Counted from the stretch's first letter, positions 12,832 to 24,019 are shown. The stretch: DNA of 64,000 nucleotides from Prunus persica (GCF_000346465.2 NC_034014.1:16011505-16075504), one strand, 5' to 3'. Program-made: numbers and translations. Notes: a model not told the origin generated them from the sequence alone.

Positions 12832-13362
12832 CCTGTTATGAGAATAAGACGTCTGATTTGAGGACGATGATATCTGAGCTGAAGATTTCCCTTGCTGAGA
12901 AGGATTCTAAGATTAGCTCTTCTACTGCTGACTTGGCTAGTCGAAAAGATGCGTACTTCCGTCTTAGCTATGACAAGCTCTTAGCTAGATTTTGTGCCTA
13001 TCACAAGTCTGCTGAAAAATTCAAGTTCGAAGCTACCGTGGATGCATACAAGCTGTGATACTTGGACTGCACAAATGAAAATGATCCTTTTCATTTTAGT
13101 GGAGATGGAGACATCGAGATGCTATGTTCTGACTTGCTCCCTATGCAAATTGAGCAGGTTAATGTTGTGAACCTAGAAGGAGCTGAAGAGCAGGCGGCCG
13201 AAGAGGCTGAGCTGAAGAGGATGGAGCAGAGGAAGATGCAGCTGATTTGGTGGTGGTAGACATAGCGGATTAGGCAAGTGGAGCTGCTGAGAGCGTACCT
13301 GATCAAGCGAACGCCGAAGAGGCTGTAGATCAGGATCTTTTGCTGGCGTCTCGGAGTAGATG
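12832..13362 (+). pseudogene. Relic Tat antisense gene: C-terminal coiled-coil part
   Basis: Two overlapping frames (12858-13058 and 13062-13259) read LRTMISELKISLAEKDSKI, then YDKLLARFCAYHKSAEKFKF and VDAYKLGYLDCTNENDPF, then a Glu-rich tail ending near 13362. A heptad-like coiled coil followed by this aromatic motif and an acidic tail is the usual C-terminal plan of these antisense proteins. At least one stop or shift at about 13058 breaks it. It continues the gene interrupted at 9691. Confidence 0.5.
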
Positions 13363-13652
13363 AATACTCCTTTATTTCTTTTTCAGGTTTTGTAGTCTTC
13401 TTTCTTGTTTAGAATAATTGGTCTTTTTTGACCATCTTCTTTTTGTTGAACTCAGCTGGTTGGTCACTTTGCTATGGAAATTTTAGTTATTTTTTCAACT
13501 TCAATTTGCATATTGTCATGTGAACTGCATGAGTAATCGGCTAATGTCTTGGCTGTGCCTTTCTCTTAGGATGTTGACAAAAGCAAGGGTGGGTCCCCCT
13601 TGAGAGACTCCGAGCGTCTTTTGCGTCTCTCGAAAGACATTTCTGGTCGTCG
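13363..13652. other. 3' flank of the relic antisense gene, nothing else seen
   Basis: T-rich sequence without a supportable gene, ending where LTR-like sequence starts at 13653. Confidence 0.4.
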
Positions 13653-15310
13653 TGTCACGCCCCGGACCCAGGGTCCCCTGTGCCTGGTGCGTGAGAAAAT
13701 AAAAAGTAATATAAAATAAAAAGAAAGCCGAAACATAAAATAAACGTTTCTTATAAAAATAGCTCCCAAAATCTTACAACTTTAGAATGAAAAAATAAAG
13801 TTCGATCACTCTCATATAATTCAGCCTCAAGTGGTTTAGTCCTTGTCTTGCCCACTAATGCATCTGAAAAATTAAACAGGGTGAGGGGTGAGCAACCACC
13901 ACTAAGTAGGGACATGAGACCTTACCACAATAGATTGATATAACTAAATTAAATGACATGCAATCACACACCCAAATATCACATTAATAATATTAATGCA
14001 TGAATGCACTTCATCTAATCCCGTAAATTCATATAACTGGACAAGTAGACCTGCGCGTCTGATACCATGCTTATACCACTTGGTCCCAAATGCCCATTTA
14101 TATGAACTAACACCCATTTCAATCATCTCATAATTCCTCTTTTGTTAGTCATCTTGTCTAACTCTTTATCACTAGTCCCAAGTCACCCAATAAAAACCAT
14201 GTGCACTGTGGGATCCCTGAGACCTAGTACCTGCCAAGAGTTAGACTCAACAGCACAACACACTATTTCCATTACCCTCTTTTCCATCATTATTTTCTCA
14301 ATCCAACAACTCCAACCAATTTTCATGACATGATATAATTATGCCTTTCACATTTCCCATGTATCTAACAACAATGTAACCATTAAAACATCACCATTAT
14401 ATATACAATTATGCCAACATTATTCAAATAGTTAAGAATACGTAAACACCCAATACAAGGAACGTCACCCAAACTGTAATATCAAGAACATCCATTATAA
14501 TATCACACATAATATAGAGCTCACGAAATTTAATTAGATCAATCCTTGTAGAGGCCCCCAAGAAACCCTTGCCTCGATTCCAAAGCATTGCTCCAAGTTA
14601 AGAAAATACAAGCTAAACCCTATATCTCTTCCAAGAATTTCATCATCATCATCTCTCTCTCTCTCCCTCTCTCTTTGCATGATATCTCTTCCTTTCATTA
14701 ACATTCCTATTTATAGGTGGTTAGATGGCGGTAACAATGGAGAGGATAATAACAAAGGCCATTATCTTATCTATACAAAAAGATAACTTGGTTGCCACTC
14801 TTTTGTATAAGCTGCTATGTGTCAATGTGTCAATGCCAGGATATTTATTTCCAAAGGCTGTGACACCTATTGAACTTATAAACTCCTCCTCAAGCTAAGA
14901 TAAAGCCTAGTAACCAAATTGTAAGCATGAGCTGTCCAAATGCATGGTAATGCATCAACTAATTTAATGGAAAAAGCTACCTCCAGCATCCAAATTAAGA
15001 TAAGAGAGAACATTCTTTTTCTCCAAGAAAACAATGTAAGGATGCCACGTCTAAACTCTTAATCCATGTTATATATTAATATATATGTATATAAAGCACC
15101 CAATAACCATCTAATGGCATCCCAAGAAATACTGAACAAATATATAATTTAACCCTTTTTATTCAAAAGAACATATGTATATATAAATATTTAATGAAAT
15201 AATATATATATATATATATATAACTATTGAAATGGTATTATAAGCGTAAAACAATTATAAATATACATTTTCTTCTTAACAAGATAAGAATATATAATAA
15301 CATTTATTTT
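13653..15310 (-). mobile_element. Probable Ty3/gypsy LTR (minus), right end uncertain
   Basis: Left edge TGTCACGCCCCGGACCC; on the minus strand this is an LTR end of the type ..GGGTCCGGGGCGTGACA. A minus-strand TATA box (CCTATAAATAGG) lies at 14705-14716, followed by a purine-rich leader that appears as a CT run near 14655 on the plus strand. The right end may be near 15302. No coding region and no matching target duplication were found. (TA)n occurs near 15202-15222. Confidence 0.45.
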
Positions 15311-15314
15311 GATC

Positions 15315-16540
15315 AAGTTTGGTCAGTTTGACCCTTTGGTTGATTGTGAGTCTTCCGAGGTAGTTCCACCTATCGAGAAGTACTAGAACGACCTTATTAA
15401 CGAGGCTTGACTGTTATTTGAGTTATGTTGATTATATTGGGATTATGAGATTGTTTTATAGTATCTTATGGAATTCTTGGATATTATTTTGATAATTGAA
15501 GTTATGGAATGGATAAGCTTGTGATACGTGATTGATGAGTTGTGAAATTGAGTCTTGGGTCTTGGCTATGATTTTGAGGAAATGAGTGGACGTTTGTTTT
15601 TAAGTGTATTTCGTTCTTCTAATATGGAATTTCTTGCATAATGAGTTTTGATTGAAAATTGATTTAATTTGGCTTAGTGAGGTTATGAGATCTCTAAGGG
15701 TTAATATTTATCATTATTTAATATTATTATGATTATTATTAAAGTATATGGATTGGGTGATATCGGGTTATGTACAAAATTCTATTATTTTAATTATGGA
15801 ATATAGTATTTTATAGAAATTATGTGTAAACAAGTTTTGCTTATTATTTGAATTATTTTTGGATCTTTATGGAATATATGCTTGAGAGTTTATTTTCTAT
15901 ACTATGAACAAATGTTTGGGACAATTGAATTAAGGAACGGAATATTATTTTTATAATATTTATATAAGGGTTATGAACCTCACCCTCATATGTACTTTCC
16001 TGGCCCCTATACCACACGTGACATTGGATTTTTCATTGTTTGGGCTTCCTTGGTTACTGATTTCTGGTCACTTTACCACATGTGGCATTAGATTTTCCGG
16101 TATGTGGTAAAGAACCCGGGCACATTTGATATTCGTTGCTTTACCCACACGTGACTTTGGATTTTCTGGCGTGTGGGCTCACTTGGTTTGTTTGGGCCAC
16201 ACATGGAGTTGGATTTTTCGGAGTGTGTGCTCACTTGGAAACTAGTTACTTTACCACATGTGGCGTTGGATTATTCCGGCATGTGGTAAAGGATCTGAAC
16301 ATATTGATTACGATTACTTTACTACACGTGGCGTTGGACTCTCCGGCATGTAGAAAAGTAACGGGGAGAGGAAAATGGATTATTATACTAGATCAAGAAA
16401 AATGAGTAATGTTTAAAGAATTAGGCTTAGCATATTGTGATTTTATTTAAGATTGGAAAGATCATCCTAAAATTAACTTATTGATATTACTAAAAATAAT
16501 TGTATGTTATCTGATTCGTGACTATTGATCGAACAACTAC
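15315..16540 (+). mobile_element. Decayed chromovirus-type LTR fragment
   Basis: The opening part (GACCCTTTGGTTGATTGTGA, then GAGTCTTCCGAGGTAGTT) matches the inner part of the LTR at 4.38-4.46 kb. It lacks the TGTAAC start, probably lost at the junction with the element on its left. Its middle holds the CCACATGTGG hairpin modules listed separately. The matching LTR 3' end may be at 18020-18354, with unrelated sequence inserted between. Confidence 0.45.
16005..16345 (+). repeat. Hairpin modules built on CCACATGTGG
   Basis: About six modules, each with CCACACGTGG or CCACATGTGG, a spacer like CATTGGATTTTTCCGG and an inverted TGTGGTAAA. Two are good stem-loops: 16071-16112 (10-bp arms CTTTACCACA / TGTGGTAAAG) and 16250-16290 (11-bp arms TTTACCACATG / CATGTGGTAAA). 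Confidence 0.7.
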
Positions 16541-18019
16541 GTGTTGCTTGATGTTGAGAAATTATTGCAAGTGCACAATCCACACCAGTAATATAGAAAT
16601 AAGTAAAGTGTCGTTCCCATGAAGACTGTAATTTCCTATTAACTACCAATTATGATTAATTCAAAATTTTATTTGAACAGTTGATTAAGAAGATTGATTC
16701 ACTTAAGTAAACTAAAACAATTATGAAAAATAGCAACTTAATTAATGATGGAAAATCAAGTTGATGAGACATTAGAGCATCTGATTTCACCAAAACCAAT
16801 TCCACTTAATTCTTATAGCCAATTAACCCTAATTACTACCCATGTTGACATTGATTTCTCCTAATTCATTCGATATCCCCTCTTAAGCACGACCAAAAGT
16901 ATTCTTAATTAACAACCCATTCTCTCTCGAACAACGGATTTAGAAAATCAAGAACCCATTAAGTTCTACGAGAACCTGCAAGAAAACTGCATGAGTCATG
17001 TTAGTCCCTCTCGGGCACTCATTCAAGACATTGTATTTGTTACGAGAAACAAACACCAAATATCTCCTATCGATCTCTGCTTGGATCATCAAATCAATTA
17101 AATATTGGCCAGATATTCAAAGAATTAAGAACAGTAACAAATACTCAATATGGAATAGTAATCAGAAATTAATATAACTATAAAAATTAAGTTTTCATGT
17201 TTCGGATACATCATAGCCCTAGCAAGGAAAATTAGTTCATGACAAAAGAAAAGTTAAACAAGAGAATTGTTGTCATAAAACTGATTTGGCCGATGGATTT
17301 GATCTCTGGATTCTCCACAGGAACACCTTCGAAAGCTCCTCAAGTAGTGCATCAGCAAATTCTTGGCTCTATATTTCTCTGGGTGTATGAATGTTGGTGG
17401 AAAAATATGGTGGAAAAAGAGATCGTCCCTAGAGAGAGCTTAGGGTGACCTTTATAGTGTAAAACAACTAACCCTGCTCTAAAACGGTCTGGAAAAACTC
17501 TCCTAAATCAAAACAAAATCCCAAACAATTAAGGAAACAAAGTAGGAAAGAATCCTTCTTTGACTTGGAAACACGTCAACCAACTTGCACCCATGTTTTG
17601 GGGTCGTTCCACTTCCTAGAAAATTATGAAAAAATATGAAAAACGTAGCTTTATCTCTAAGCTAGGCATATATTACACGCCACTAGAAAAAATTGGAAAG
17701 GTCTTCAAATCTTCAATTTTCCACAACAGTGCAATTCTGACGGGATTTCAACTTAGGCTGTCTTGACTTGCAAGTCTAGAGCATTTGGTTTAGTAGAAAA
17801 TTATGAAACTTTGATCTTCAATGTCTTAACTTTATTCTCCAATTGGCCTTGCTCTAAAATTCATTAGAAAAGTTGATTTTCAGTTGAAATCCTTCCAAGA
17901 GCGCAGAATAGCTAAAAATAAGGAAAGTAAGGTAATAATGCTCTTTTTGATGAACTTTCCCTACATAAAACAAATATATGAGGTATTAAAATATAGGAAT
18001 AATGCAGACGCAAGATAAA
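16541..18019. other. AT-rich insertion-like sequence, no gene recognised
   Basis: Unlike the LTR sequence on both sides. It opens with words such as GCAAGTGCACAATCCACACC and GTGTCGTTCCCATGAAGACT, which resemble untranslated parts of plant retroelements. No open frame is convincing; the longest (17239-17448) has no recognisable motif. It is probably an inserted non-coding transposon part. Confidence 0.35.
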
Positions 18020-18354
18020 CCATATTTTTGGACTTTAATTTGGTTTGTGGTTCTAACGGGGCGGAAACTTGTTTTAGATTGATGAATGATTATTGATTGA
18101 GTCTTTACAACTACTTATGACTGTGCATACTGAGGTTTGGAAATTTTAAACTGCGTTTTAACAAATTGAAAATTTTGGTTAAGTCCGTTTTTCAAGGGAG
18201 ACTCTGCCAAAATTTATGTAGAAAGTCTCGGCCCTCTCCTCCTTTGATTGGAAGAAAGGGTAGGATGTTAGCAAGTGGGCCCGGCAACAGTTGGATGTTG
18301 GAAAAACCACAGGATCCGTCATGAATTTCAAGAGATTCGGGGCGGGTCCAGTCA
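18020..18354 (+). mobile_element. 3' end of a chromovirus-type LTR
   Basis: GGGAGACTCTGCCAAAATTT, then AGTGGGCCCGGCAACAG and the terminus GGGGCGGGTCCAGTCA parallel the 3' ends at 5.34-5.49 kb (GGAGACTCTGCCGAATTTTT .. GGTCCTGTTA) and 30.0-30.17 kb. It is the likely continuation of the fragment at 15315-16540. Confidence 0.45.
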
Positions 18355-18900
18355 TCTCCCCCTAAAGAGAATGGGTCGTTGGAGCCAAGAAATAGGCAAT
18401 ATTTTCATACTTCAAGGTAATGGGAATACATCAATAAACATATCCTTTGCAAAGAGAACTCAAACACAAGTCATAAGAGAACCTGGCTCTGATACTAAGT
18501 CAAACAAAGTAGGGCAAATATTCAGTTATGCCCATATGTGTATTCTTCTCTAATGTAGAGGTATTTATAAAGAAGTACAAAGATGTGTTAACCCTAAATA
18601 ACATAGAAAATAGAACTAAATTACAATAGGTTTGATTATTCAAGAACAGAATAATGGAAGGAAAGAGGGAGAAAACAGAGAGAGTAGAAGGAAAAAGAGA
18701 AATAACAGCTGACGTCAAGTTTTGCAAAGCTGAGAACGGTGGTTTCCGGCCAACACCTGGGTATGAAATTGTTCACCTGCTCTTCCTCTTCTCTCTTGGC
18801 GGCTGGCTCTTTCTCTCAATACCTCGCTCTATCTCTTTGATGGCTAGCTTGGTCTCGTGCTCTCTCTCCATCCTCTCCTTCATCTTCTCTTCCACCATTC
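18355..18900 (-). mobile_element. Copia-type 5' LTR edge with tRNA-Met primer site
   Basis: At 18486-18496 the minus strand reads AGTATCAGAGC, a primer-binding site for initiator tRNA-Met with its first bases changed. To its right a minus-strand TATA box (TTTATAAATACC) lies near 18550, as expected for a 5' LTR on the minus strand. No internal coding region lies left of the primer site, so only the edge survives. The sequence from about 18650 to 18900 may already be LINE 5' leader. Confidence 0.45.
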
Positions 18901-18935
18901 TATAGGTTAAGATTTCCAACAAAAACTACCTTCAA

Positions 18936-19494
18936 GTGGAGCGGTTGAATAATGAACCTAAGTTCTTTCCAAGAGACCTTGTTTTGGATGAGGATGATCA
19001 AAAGAACTTGCAGGATGATGTGATTCTTGTGTCCCCTCAACCCATTACTGTTGAGGATGTTCATAAGAATGATATTGGTGAAGAAGCAGAGGATGCTAAT
19101 ATGCAGGATAATGTAGAGAAAGATGTGGGCTGGACAGTGGTGTCTAGTCGTAAAGGGAAAACCAAAGGAGCCATGAGAGATGGCAGAACCTTTACTGAAG
19201 TGGCTAGGGGCGTTAACTGAAGGGAACTCGGGTCCGAACCCTAAAGTTTTCTTTAAGGATGCTAGGCCGAGTGGAGTGGACAAAGGGAAGAAATTGGTTG
19301 AGGAACCGAGCCTATCTCAGGAAGCTTATAGCTCTTCTGATGCTTTGGCCTTTAAGAGCCTTAAGAAAAGAACCAGAGAACTCTTTGAAGAAGTCCAGGA
19401 GGAGTCAGAACCAAGTGTTGAAATGCTGGGGTTTTTCACCCCTCTGTCCATGATAATAACACAACCATCCCATGAAGATCTTAGTATGGAATAG
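18936..19494 (+). pseudogene. LINE ORF1 C-terminal remnant
   Basis: Two overlapping frames (18936-19220 and 19180-19494) make the acidic C-terminal part of a plant LINE ORF1. They contain VGWTVVSSRKGKTKG and then a Lys/Ser-rich stretch. A frameshift lies near 19200. The N-terminal DUF4283-like domain and zinc knuckle are absent. The end overlaps the start of ORF2 (ATG at 19472) in another frame by about 23 bases, a usual LINE arrangement. Confidence 0.6.
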
Positions 19495-19946
19495 CCAAGG
19501 CAGTGCCTAGCATGGCTTTGTTATCCACTCAGTCTTTTATATTAGTACTCTATGTTTAGATGTTTTTTGTATTCTGGTTCTAGGGTCGCTCGGGATCAAG
19601 CTGATCGTTTGGTCCAAGGATTAGGTTTTACTAGCAGCTTTTGTATCCCCTCTGTAGGACAATGTGGGGGAATTATCTTGATGTGGAATTCTTCTGTCTT
19701 AAATATTAGTATTTTGAATTATCATAAGCGTTATATTAACTGTGAGATTCAAGATCTTTCTACTAAGAAGGTGTGGATAAACACCTTCATCTATGCCTAC
19801 CTCCAAAAAGCCAAACAGGCGGCTTTGTGGAACGATCTCAGGTCGCTTAAACCCATGCCTAAAATCGCTTGGATTCTGATTGGTGACTTTAACAATTTTT
19901 GCTCTTTAGATGAAAAGATGGGTGGATCTCATGTGATTACCCAGGC
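19472..19946 (+). pseudogene. LINE ORF2 endonuclease domain, first part (broken)
   Basis: ORF2 starts at ATG 19472 with MKILVWNSQGSA, the typical first strand of the apurinic-type endonuclease that nicks target DNA. A stop follows near 19508, and the frame reopens at 19552 with SVGQCGGIILMWNSS and then WILIGDFNNFCSLDEKMGG, whose GDFN holds the conserved Asp and Asn. The frame is cut at 19946 by the Tat derivative and resumes at 22897. It is inactive because of stops and insertion. Confidence 0.8.
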
Positions 19947-20453
19947 TGTTGATGCTCAAAATGGCTCGGCCAATATTGAGTCCAACTTAGTGATTAGATG
20001 TGCTGGGTCTTCAGTAGGGAAGAGGGCTGAGGCCCTTGGCGAAATATAGGTTGATGGGAAACCTGCAGAAGACAAAGTGGGAGAAGCAATCGTTAAGCTT
20101 CGGACACCGGTGTGGTGCCGGCCGAAGGCTCTCCGATGCCTAAGTCAGTTACAAGTAGTAATTCTGGCAGAGTAACAGTAAAAGTGGGAGAATAGTTCTT
20201 GCTTTTACCTGGGTACTGTTCCCTATTTATAGGGAGGTGAAAGTAGGAGGTTTGCACAAAGTTCCGATGTGGGACTTTGTGCAAGTCGTCGTGGTGGCGA
20301 CACGTGTCCTGGAGATTAGGTTTGGCAGCTGGGGGCTTCGGTAGGTGTCTGGCACCTCGGAAGTGTGTCTTCCTTCGGCACAGGAGAAGGCGTGGCTGCC
20401 TTGGTGCTAGTCACTTTGGTGCTGGGTATGCTCGGTTCATTATGGTGTAAACA
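19947..20453 (-). repeat. Left (3') LTR of the Tat derivative
   Basis: Runs TGTTGATGCTC..GGTGTAAACA, 507 bp, closely similar to the LTRs at 51869 and 63118. The minus-strand TATA box (CCTATAAATAGG) lies at about 20221-20232. Followed by the polypurine tract (minus ACTTGGGGGACTAC). Confidence 0.9.
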
Positions 20454-20730
20454 GTAGTCCCCCAAGTTCGCGGTCGAGAAGTAACTTCTAGGTTGGGAAC
20501 TTGTGAGTTTTTGTAATTGTAACCGAGCATTCCAGCTTCGTTGGGAGTCGTAGGGCACTCCCTAGTCCCCCAAGTTGGCAAGCTAGGAGTTGCGTGAACA
20601 TATGGTAGCTGGGTACCTGGGTACTTGGGCATGTTGCAGATAAGATGTGAGCTGGGTCCGTAGGGGAGCCAGGCCTTCAAAGGAGCCGGGTTGAGTGAAA
20701 TTTTTGGACTCCCCACAATTTGTCCATGGC

Positions 20731-22122
20731 CCTTGCCGTTCGGCAAGGGTCTAGCCAAATATTTCCCTCATTTTTTTTTTGGTGTGCTCGGGAGCTAGGC
20801 CATCGAGGGAGCCGGGCCATTTGAAAATTTTCGACTCTCCAAAATGTCTCCATGGCCCTTGCCGTTCGGCAAGGGTCTAGCTTTTTTTTTTTTTTTTTTT
20901 TTGAATGGCCGGGAGCTAGGCCTTTTTGGGAGCCGGGTCGTTTTTGAAAATTTTGCTCTCCAAAATTTCGACATGGCCCTTGCCGTTCGGCAAGGGTCTA
21001 GCTATTTTTTGGTTGCTCGGGAGCTAGGCCTTTTTGGATTGGGTCTTCGGCAAGGGGCTGGGGTTGGGTTCAAAGTGGGCTTCGGCATGTGAGAAAGGCT
21101 AGGGTTTTGAGAAGGTTGGACCCGAGATGGGCCTTGGCCAAAAGATAAAAGGATAGGAGCTAGGGTTTAGTATTGGGAGAAGGGTCTCTAGAGACCTTGA
21201 TATAGCCTGCCGTTCGGCAGGGTGGATAGAGATTTTTTTTTTGTTTTTTGGGGCTGTTCACATAAATTCGGTAGGCAAGGAGATTGTGACCGGAGAAGAG
21301 AGCCTGCGCCGTCGTCCGTAGCCGAGCATATTGCGGGCCATTCGGGAAGCAAATTTGTGGACTCAGGTCTGCACTGGCCTCGGCCAAGTCTGGTTCCGGA
21401 GGAGATCGAGGGTAAGAGAAGATCGAAGTGTGGGCTGGTCCTTCGGCAGGGCGGCGCAGCAACTGGTTCGGTGAGCCTTCGGTGTAGCAGTTGCTGTCGG
21501 AGTGGTGCTTCGGCAAGGCGACACAGCTGGAGTAGCTTGGTTGTGCTTGCCGATCGGCAGGTCTTGGCCACGGCTGGCCTTGTTGTTGATCGAAGCTTCG
21601 TCAAAGCATCGGGGTTGTCCTTCGGCAGGTTCTGTCCGAGGAGGTGCTGGCTGCGCGGCAGCTGGGTTGTCGTGGTGTCTAGCAGAGGGAGAGCTGCCCA
21701 ACGTTCTTGCCGTTCGGCAAGAGACGTGGCGACGGCTGGGGTGTCCTGCGGCAGGCGGTGTTGCTGGGCAGATTCTGCAGGCCGTGGCTGGGGTTGTTTC
21801 GGCAGGCGCCGTAGCTGGAGCACGGGGCTAGGGCCTTCGGCAGGTGCTGCGCAGGGTCGTTGAGGTATTTGTTGAATCCTTCCGATCGGCAAGGGTGGTG
21901 TGGAGAGTATTTTGACCGAAAAGGTGAGTCCCCCATTTGTTGTTTCCCGGGCCTTGCCGTTCGGCAAGCCCATTTATATTATGTGGTGGAATTGGCTTGG
22001 GTGTCTTGATCAAATTTGGGCCGAGCCTTGTAGTAGGTTTGGGCTTATGGAGTAGGCTAGCAAACTTGAAATTTTGGGACTCCATTTTGTGTTTGCACGG
22101 GCCTTGCCGTTCGGCAAGGCCC
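20731..22122. repeat. Array of perfect palindromes, TGCCGTTCGGCA core
   Basis: CCTTGCCGTTCGGCAAGG or a shorter form occurs at 20731-20748, 20857-20874, 20978-20995, 21206-21221, 21706-21721, 21953-21968 and 22099-22122 (the last with 11-bp arms around TT). Each is a potential hairpin on either strand. Half-copies (CTTCGGCAGG) are scattered between. A 21-T run sits at 20882-20902. Confidence 0.85.
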
Positions 22123-22271
22123 CTATGTTTCCCTCAATTTTTTTGTTTTTGGTTGTTTGTGTATTTTGGAAATTGAATTTCAAATTGTGTGTAGGTACAA
22201 GGGATTTAGGAGGGAATATGAAAGGATGCTAGGGTTTGCTCGTGAATCGAGGCGTGGTACCCTTAGTTGGC

Positions 22272-22671
22272 TATAAAAAGGAACTTGGGGTGGGGAAGGC
22301 ACCACACTTGAGTTGAGTTGAGAAAATTTGTGAGAAATTGAAGAAGAGGAGAGGCGATTTCCGGCGATTAGTTTGTGGTGGTGCTTGTGGCTGAGGTGAT
22401 TTTCGGTGAACCATTCGTGGTGCTACGAACAAGGTTAGACCTTATTTCGCTAGAACCTTTGAATTGAAATGTCTTGTTTTGCATGAACATGTTGAAGGTT
22501 AGGAAGAACACATTGAACATGAGCATGAATATGATGAACATGTTGAACATATGTATGAACATGTAGAATTCTTGCCTGGCATGAAGATTTGGCAAATTTT
22601 TGTTGTTGTGGTTCGATCCTCTCTGCATGTGCATTTAGTTCCTTTTTCTTGTTTTTCCATATTTGTAGATG
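22272..22671 (+). promoter_or_regulatory. Antisense-gene promoter, leader and ATG in the Tat derivative
   Basis: TATAAAAAGG at 22272-22281, then a leader with the donor AAG|GTTAGA at 22434 and the acceptor TTTGTAG directly before ATG 22669. These match the young copy position for position, with a better TATA box. After about seven codons the frame enters truncated LTR. A transcript from here would run across the LTR into LINE sequence. Confidence 0.6.
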
Positions 22672-22689
22672 TCTGAAAGTTCTGATAGG

Positions 22690-22896
22690 GAAGTTTGCAC
22701 AAAGTTCCGATGTGGGACTTTGTGCAAGTCGTCGTGGTGGCGACACGTGTCCTGGAGATTAGGTTTGGCAGCTGGGGGATTCGGTAGGTGTCTGGCACCT
22801 CGGAAGTGTGTCTTCCTTCGGCACAGGAGAAGGCGTGGCTGCCTTGGTGCTAGTCACTTTGGTGCTGGGTATGCTCGGTTCATTATGGTGTAAACA
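22690..22896 (-). repeat. Truncated right LTR of the Tat derivative
   Basis: Matches the last ~207 bases of the 507-bp LTR, from GTTTGCACAAAG to GGTGTAAACA, then CAGGC. Confidence 0.85.
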
Positions 22897-22901
22897 CAGG
22901 C

Positions 22902-23258
22902 CATGATGAACTTTAATAAACTTCTAAGTGACTGTGAAGTTGTTTCTACGAATGCTTCTAGGGCTCCTATGATAACTCTGTTATCTTTGAAAGACTTGAC
23001 CGGGCTGTTGCAAACCCGGATTGGTTGAGACTTTTTCCCAACTGTGAGTTCCAAAATCTGCCTATCTTAAGATCAGACCATGGTCCCATTCTCCTCAATT
23101 GTAACGATACCCCTAGAAGAGTCCCCAAAGCCTTCAGGTTTGAGGCCATGTGGTTAGCCCATAGAGATTTTGACAAAGTGGTTAACCAAATTTGGAATGC
23201 TTCCTATAGTGGGAATGCTGCCCAGAAAATTCAATCATGTTGGAAGTTTGAAAGCAAA
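22902..23258 (+). pseudogene. LINE ORF2 endonuclease end and linker (broken)
   Basis: The block resumes with MMNFNKLLSDCEVV, the segment expected after the DEKMGG motif. A deletion and frame change follow near 22970, and then come VIFERLDRAVANPDWLRLF and LRSDHGPILLNC, where the SDH triplet is the catalytic end of the endonuclease. It continues to KIQSCWKFESK at 23258 and is cut by the solo copia-type LTR. Confidence 0.8.
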
Positions 23259-24019
23259 TGTCCCACATTGGAGAAAACAAAAGGTTCCATATGCTTTATA
23301 AGCATGAAACCTTAATATTAATTAAATAAAGATTGGTGGGCTGATGGGCTTGGTAGTGAAGACTATCATGGTTGGCTTGCTTGATTAATATTAATATTTA
23401 AATAATCAAGACTTGGGCCTTGGGCCTTGGGGGTCTCTGGAAAATAAAAGAAATATACCTAGCCCGAAAATAAAATAATTATTTTTTATTTTCGGATTTC
23501 TTTGGCAGAAGTTAAATTCAAACCAAAAAGACTTATCTTTTTGTTTGAATTTGAACAGGTATAACTGATACTAACTGCTATTTTGAAGGGGTGTAATTCT
23601 ATTATAAAACCACAAGTCCTAGGCCATAAGACAAATCTCTTTTCCTTAAAACTATCTCATATTATTTTAAAGTTACCAACTGTATTGGAGAGAAGCACAC
23701 CAACGTTCGCCAGAATTCAAGGATCCGGTACTGGACCCTTGAATTATAGATAGTTGAATCCTGGGAGATAGACGCCTGTTGAACTTCAAGCACTGAGAAG
23801 AGGCGAAATTCGGTCTTTAGGACATTGCAAATACGCAAGCCTCTATCTTCAATAAAAGTCAGTATTCTGTACTTAATTTAAATATTTGCACATTTATACA
23901 GATTTCGTAATTTTGCTACTGTTTATATTTTCAAAATTGTGCACTAATATAGTGATCCTATAGTTTAAAACATTTACTGATTATCTTCGTAACAAATCCT
24001 GCTGTAACACTTTTAAGCA
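23259..24019 (+). mobile_element. Solo copia-type LTR in the LINE
   Basis: Starts TGTCCCACATTGGAGAAAAC and ends CACTTTTAAGCA, 761 bp. Short duplications CAAA (23255-23258 and 24020-24023) flank it. Removing it restores the expected LINE reading (..FESK, then LKS and NRNVFGDLF), which fixes both ends. No internal genes. Orientation is taken as plus because the start resembles known copia LTR starts. Confidence 0.75.

Larger units (their letters stand above)
19947..22896 (-). mobile_element. Tat deletion derivative inserted in the LINE
   Basis: A full left LTR (19947-20453, 507 bp, same length as in the young copy) is followed by the 3' internal region with polypurine tract, palindrome array and antisense-gene promoter, leader exon, intron and ATG (22669). 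About 20 bases into the first coding exon the sequence jumps to the middle of the right LTR (from about 22690). All of gag-pol is missing. Identical CAGGC duplications (19942-19946 and 22897-22901) flank it, so the deletion took place inside an otherwise intact element. The shared LTR part shows one difference by eye, so it is young. Confidence 0.9.

Noticed and set aside
13653..18354. One single LTR from TGTCACGCC to GGTCCAGTCA
   Set aside because: The two ends look like different orientations, the flanks (CGTCG and TCTCC) do not match, and three different sequence types lie between.
21188..21973. Long minus-strand frame (261 residues) and overlapping plus frame (213 residues)
   Set aside because: Both come from G+C-rich palindromic repeats; composition is repetitive, no motif, and they do not continue in the equivalent region of the other Tat copy.
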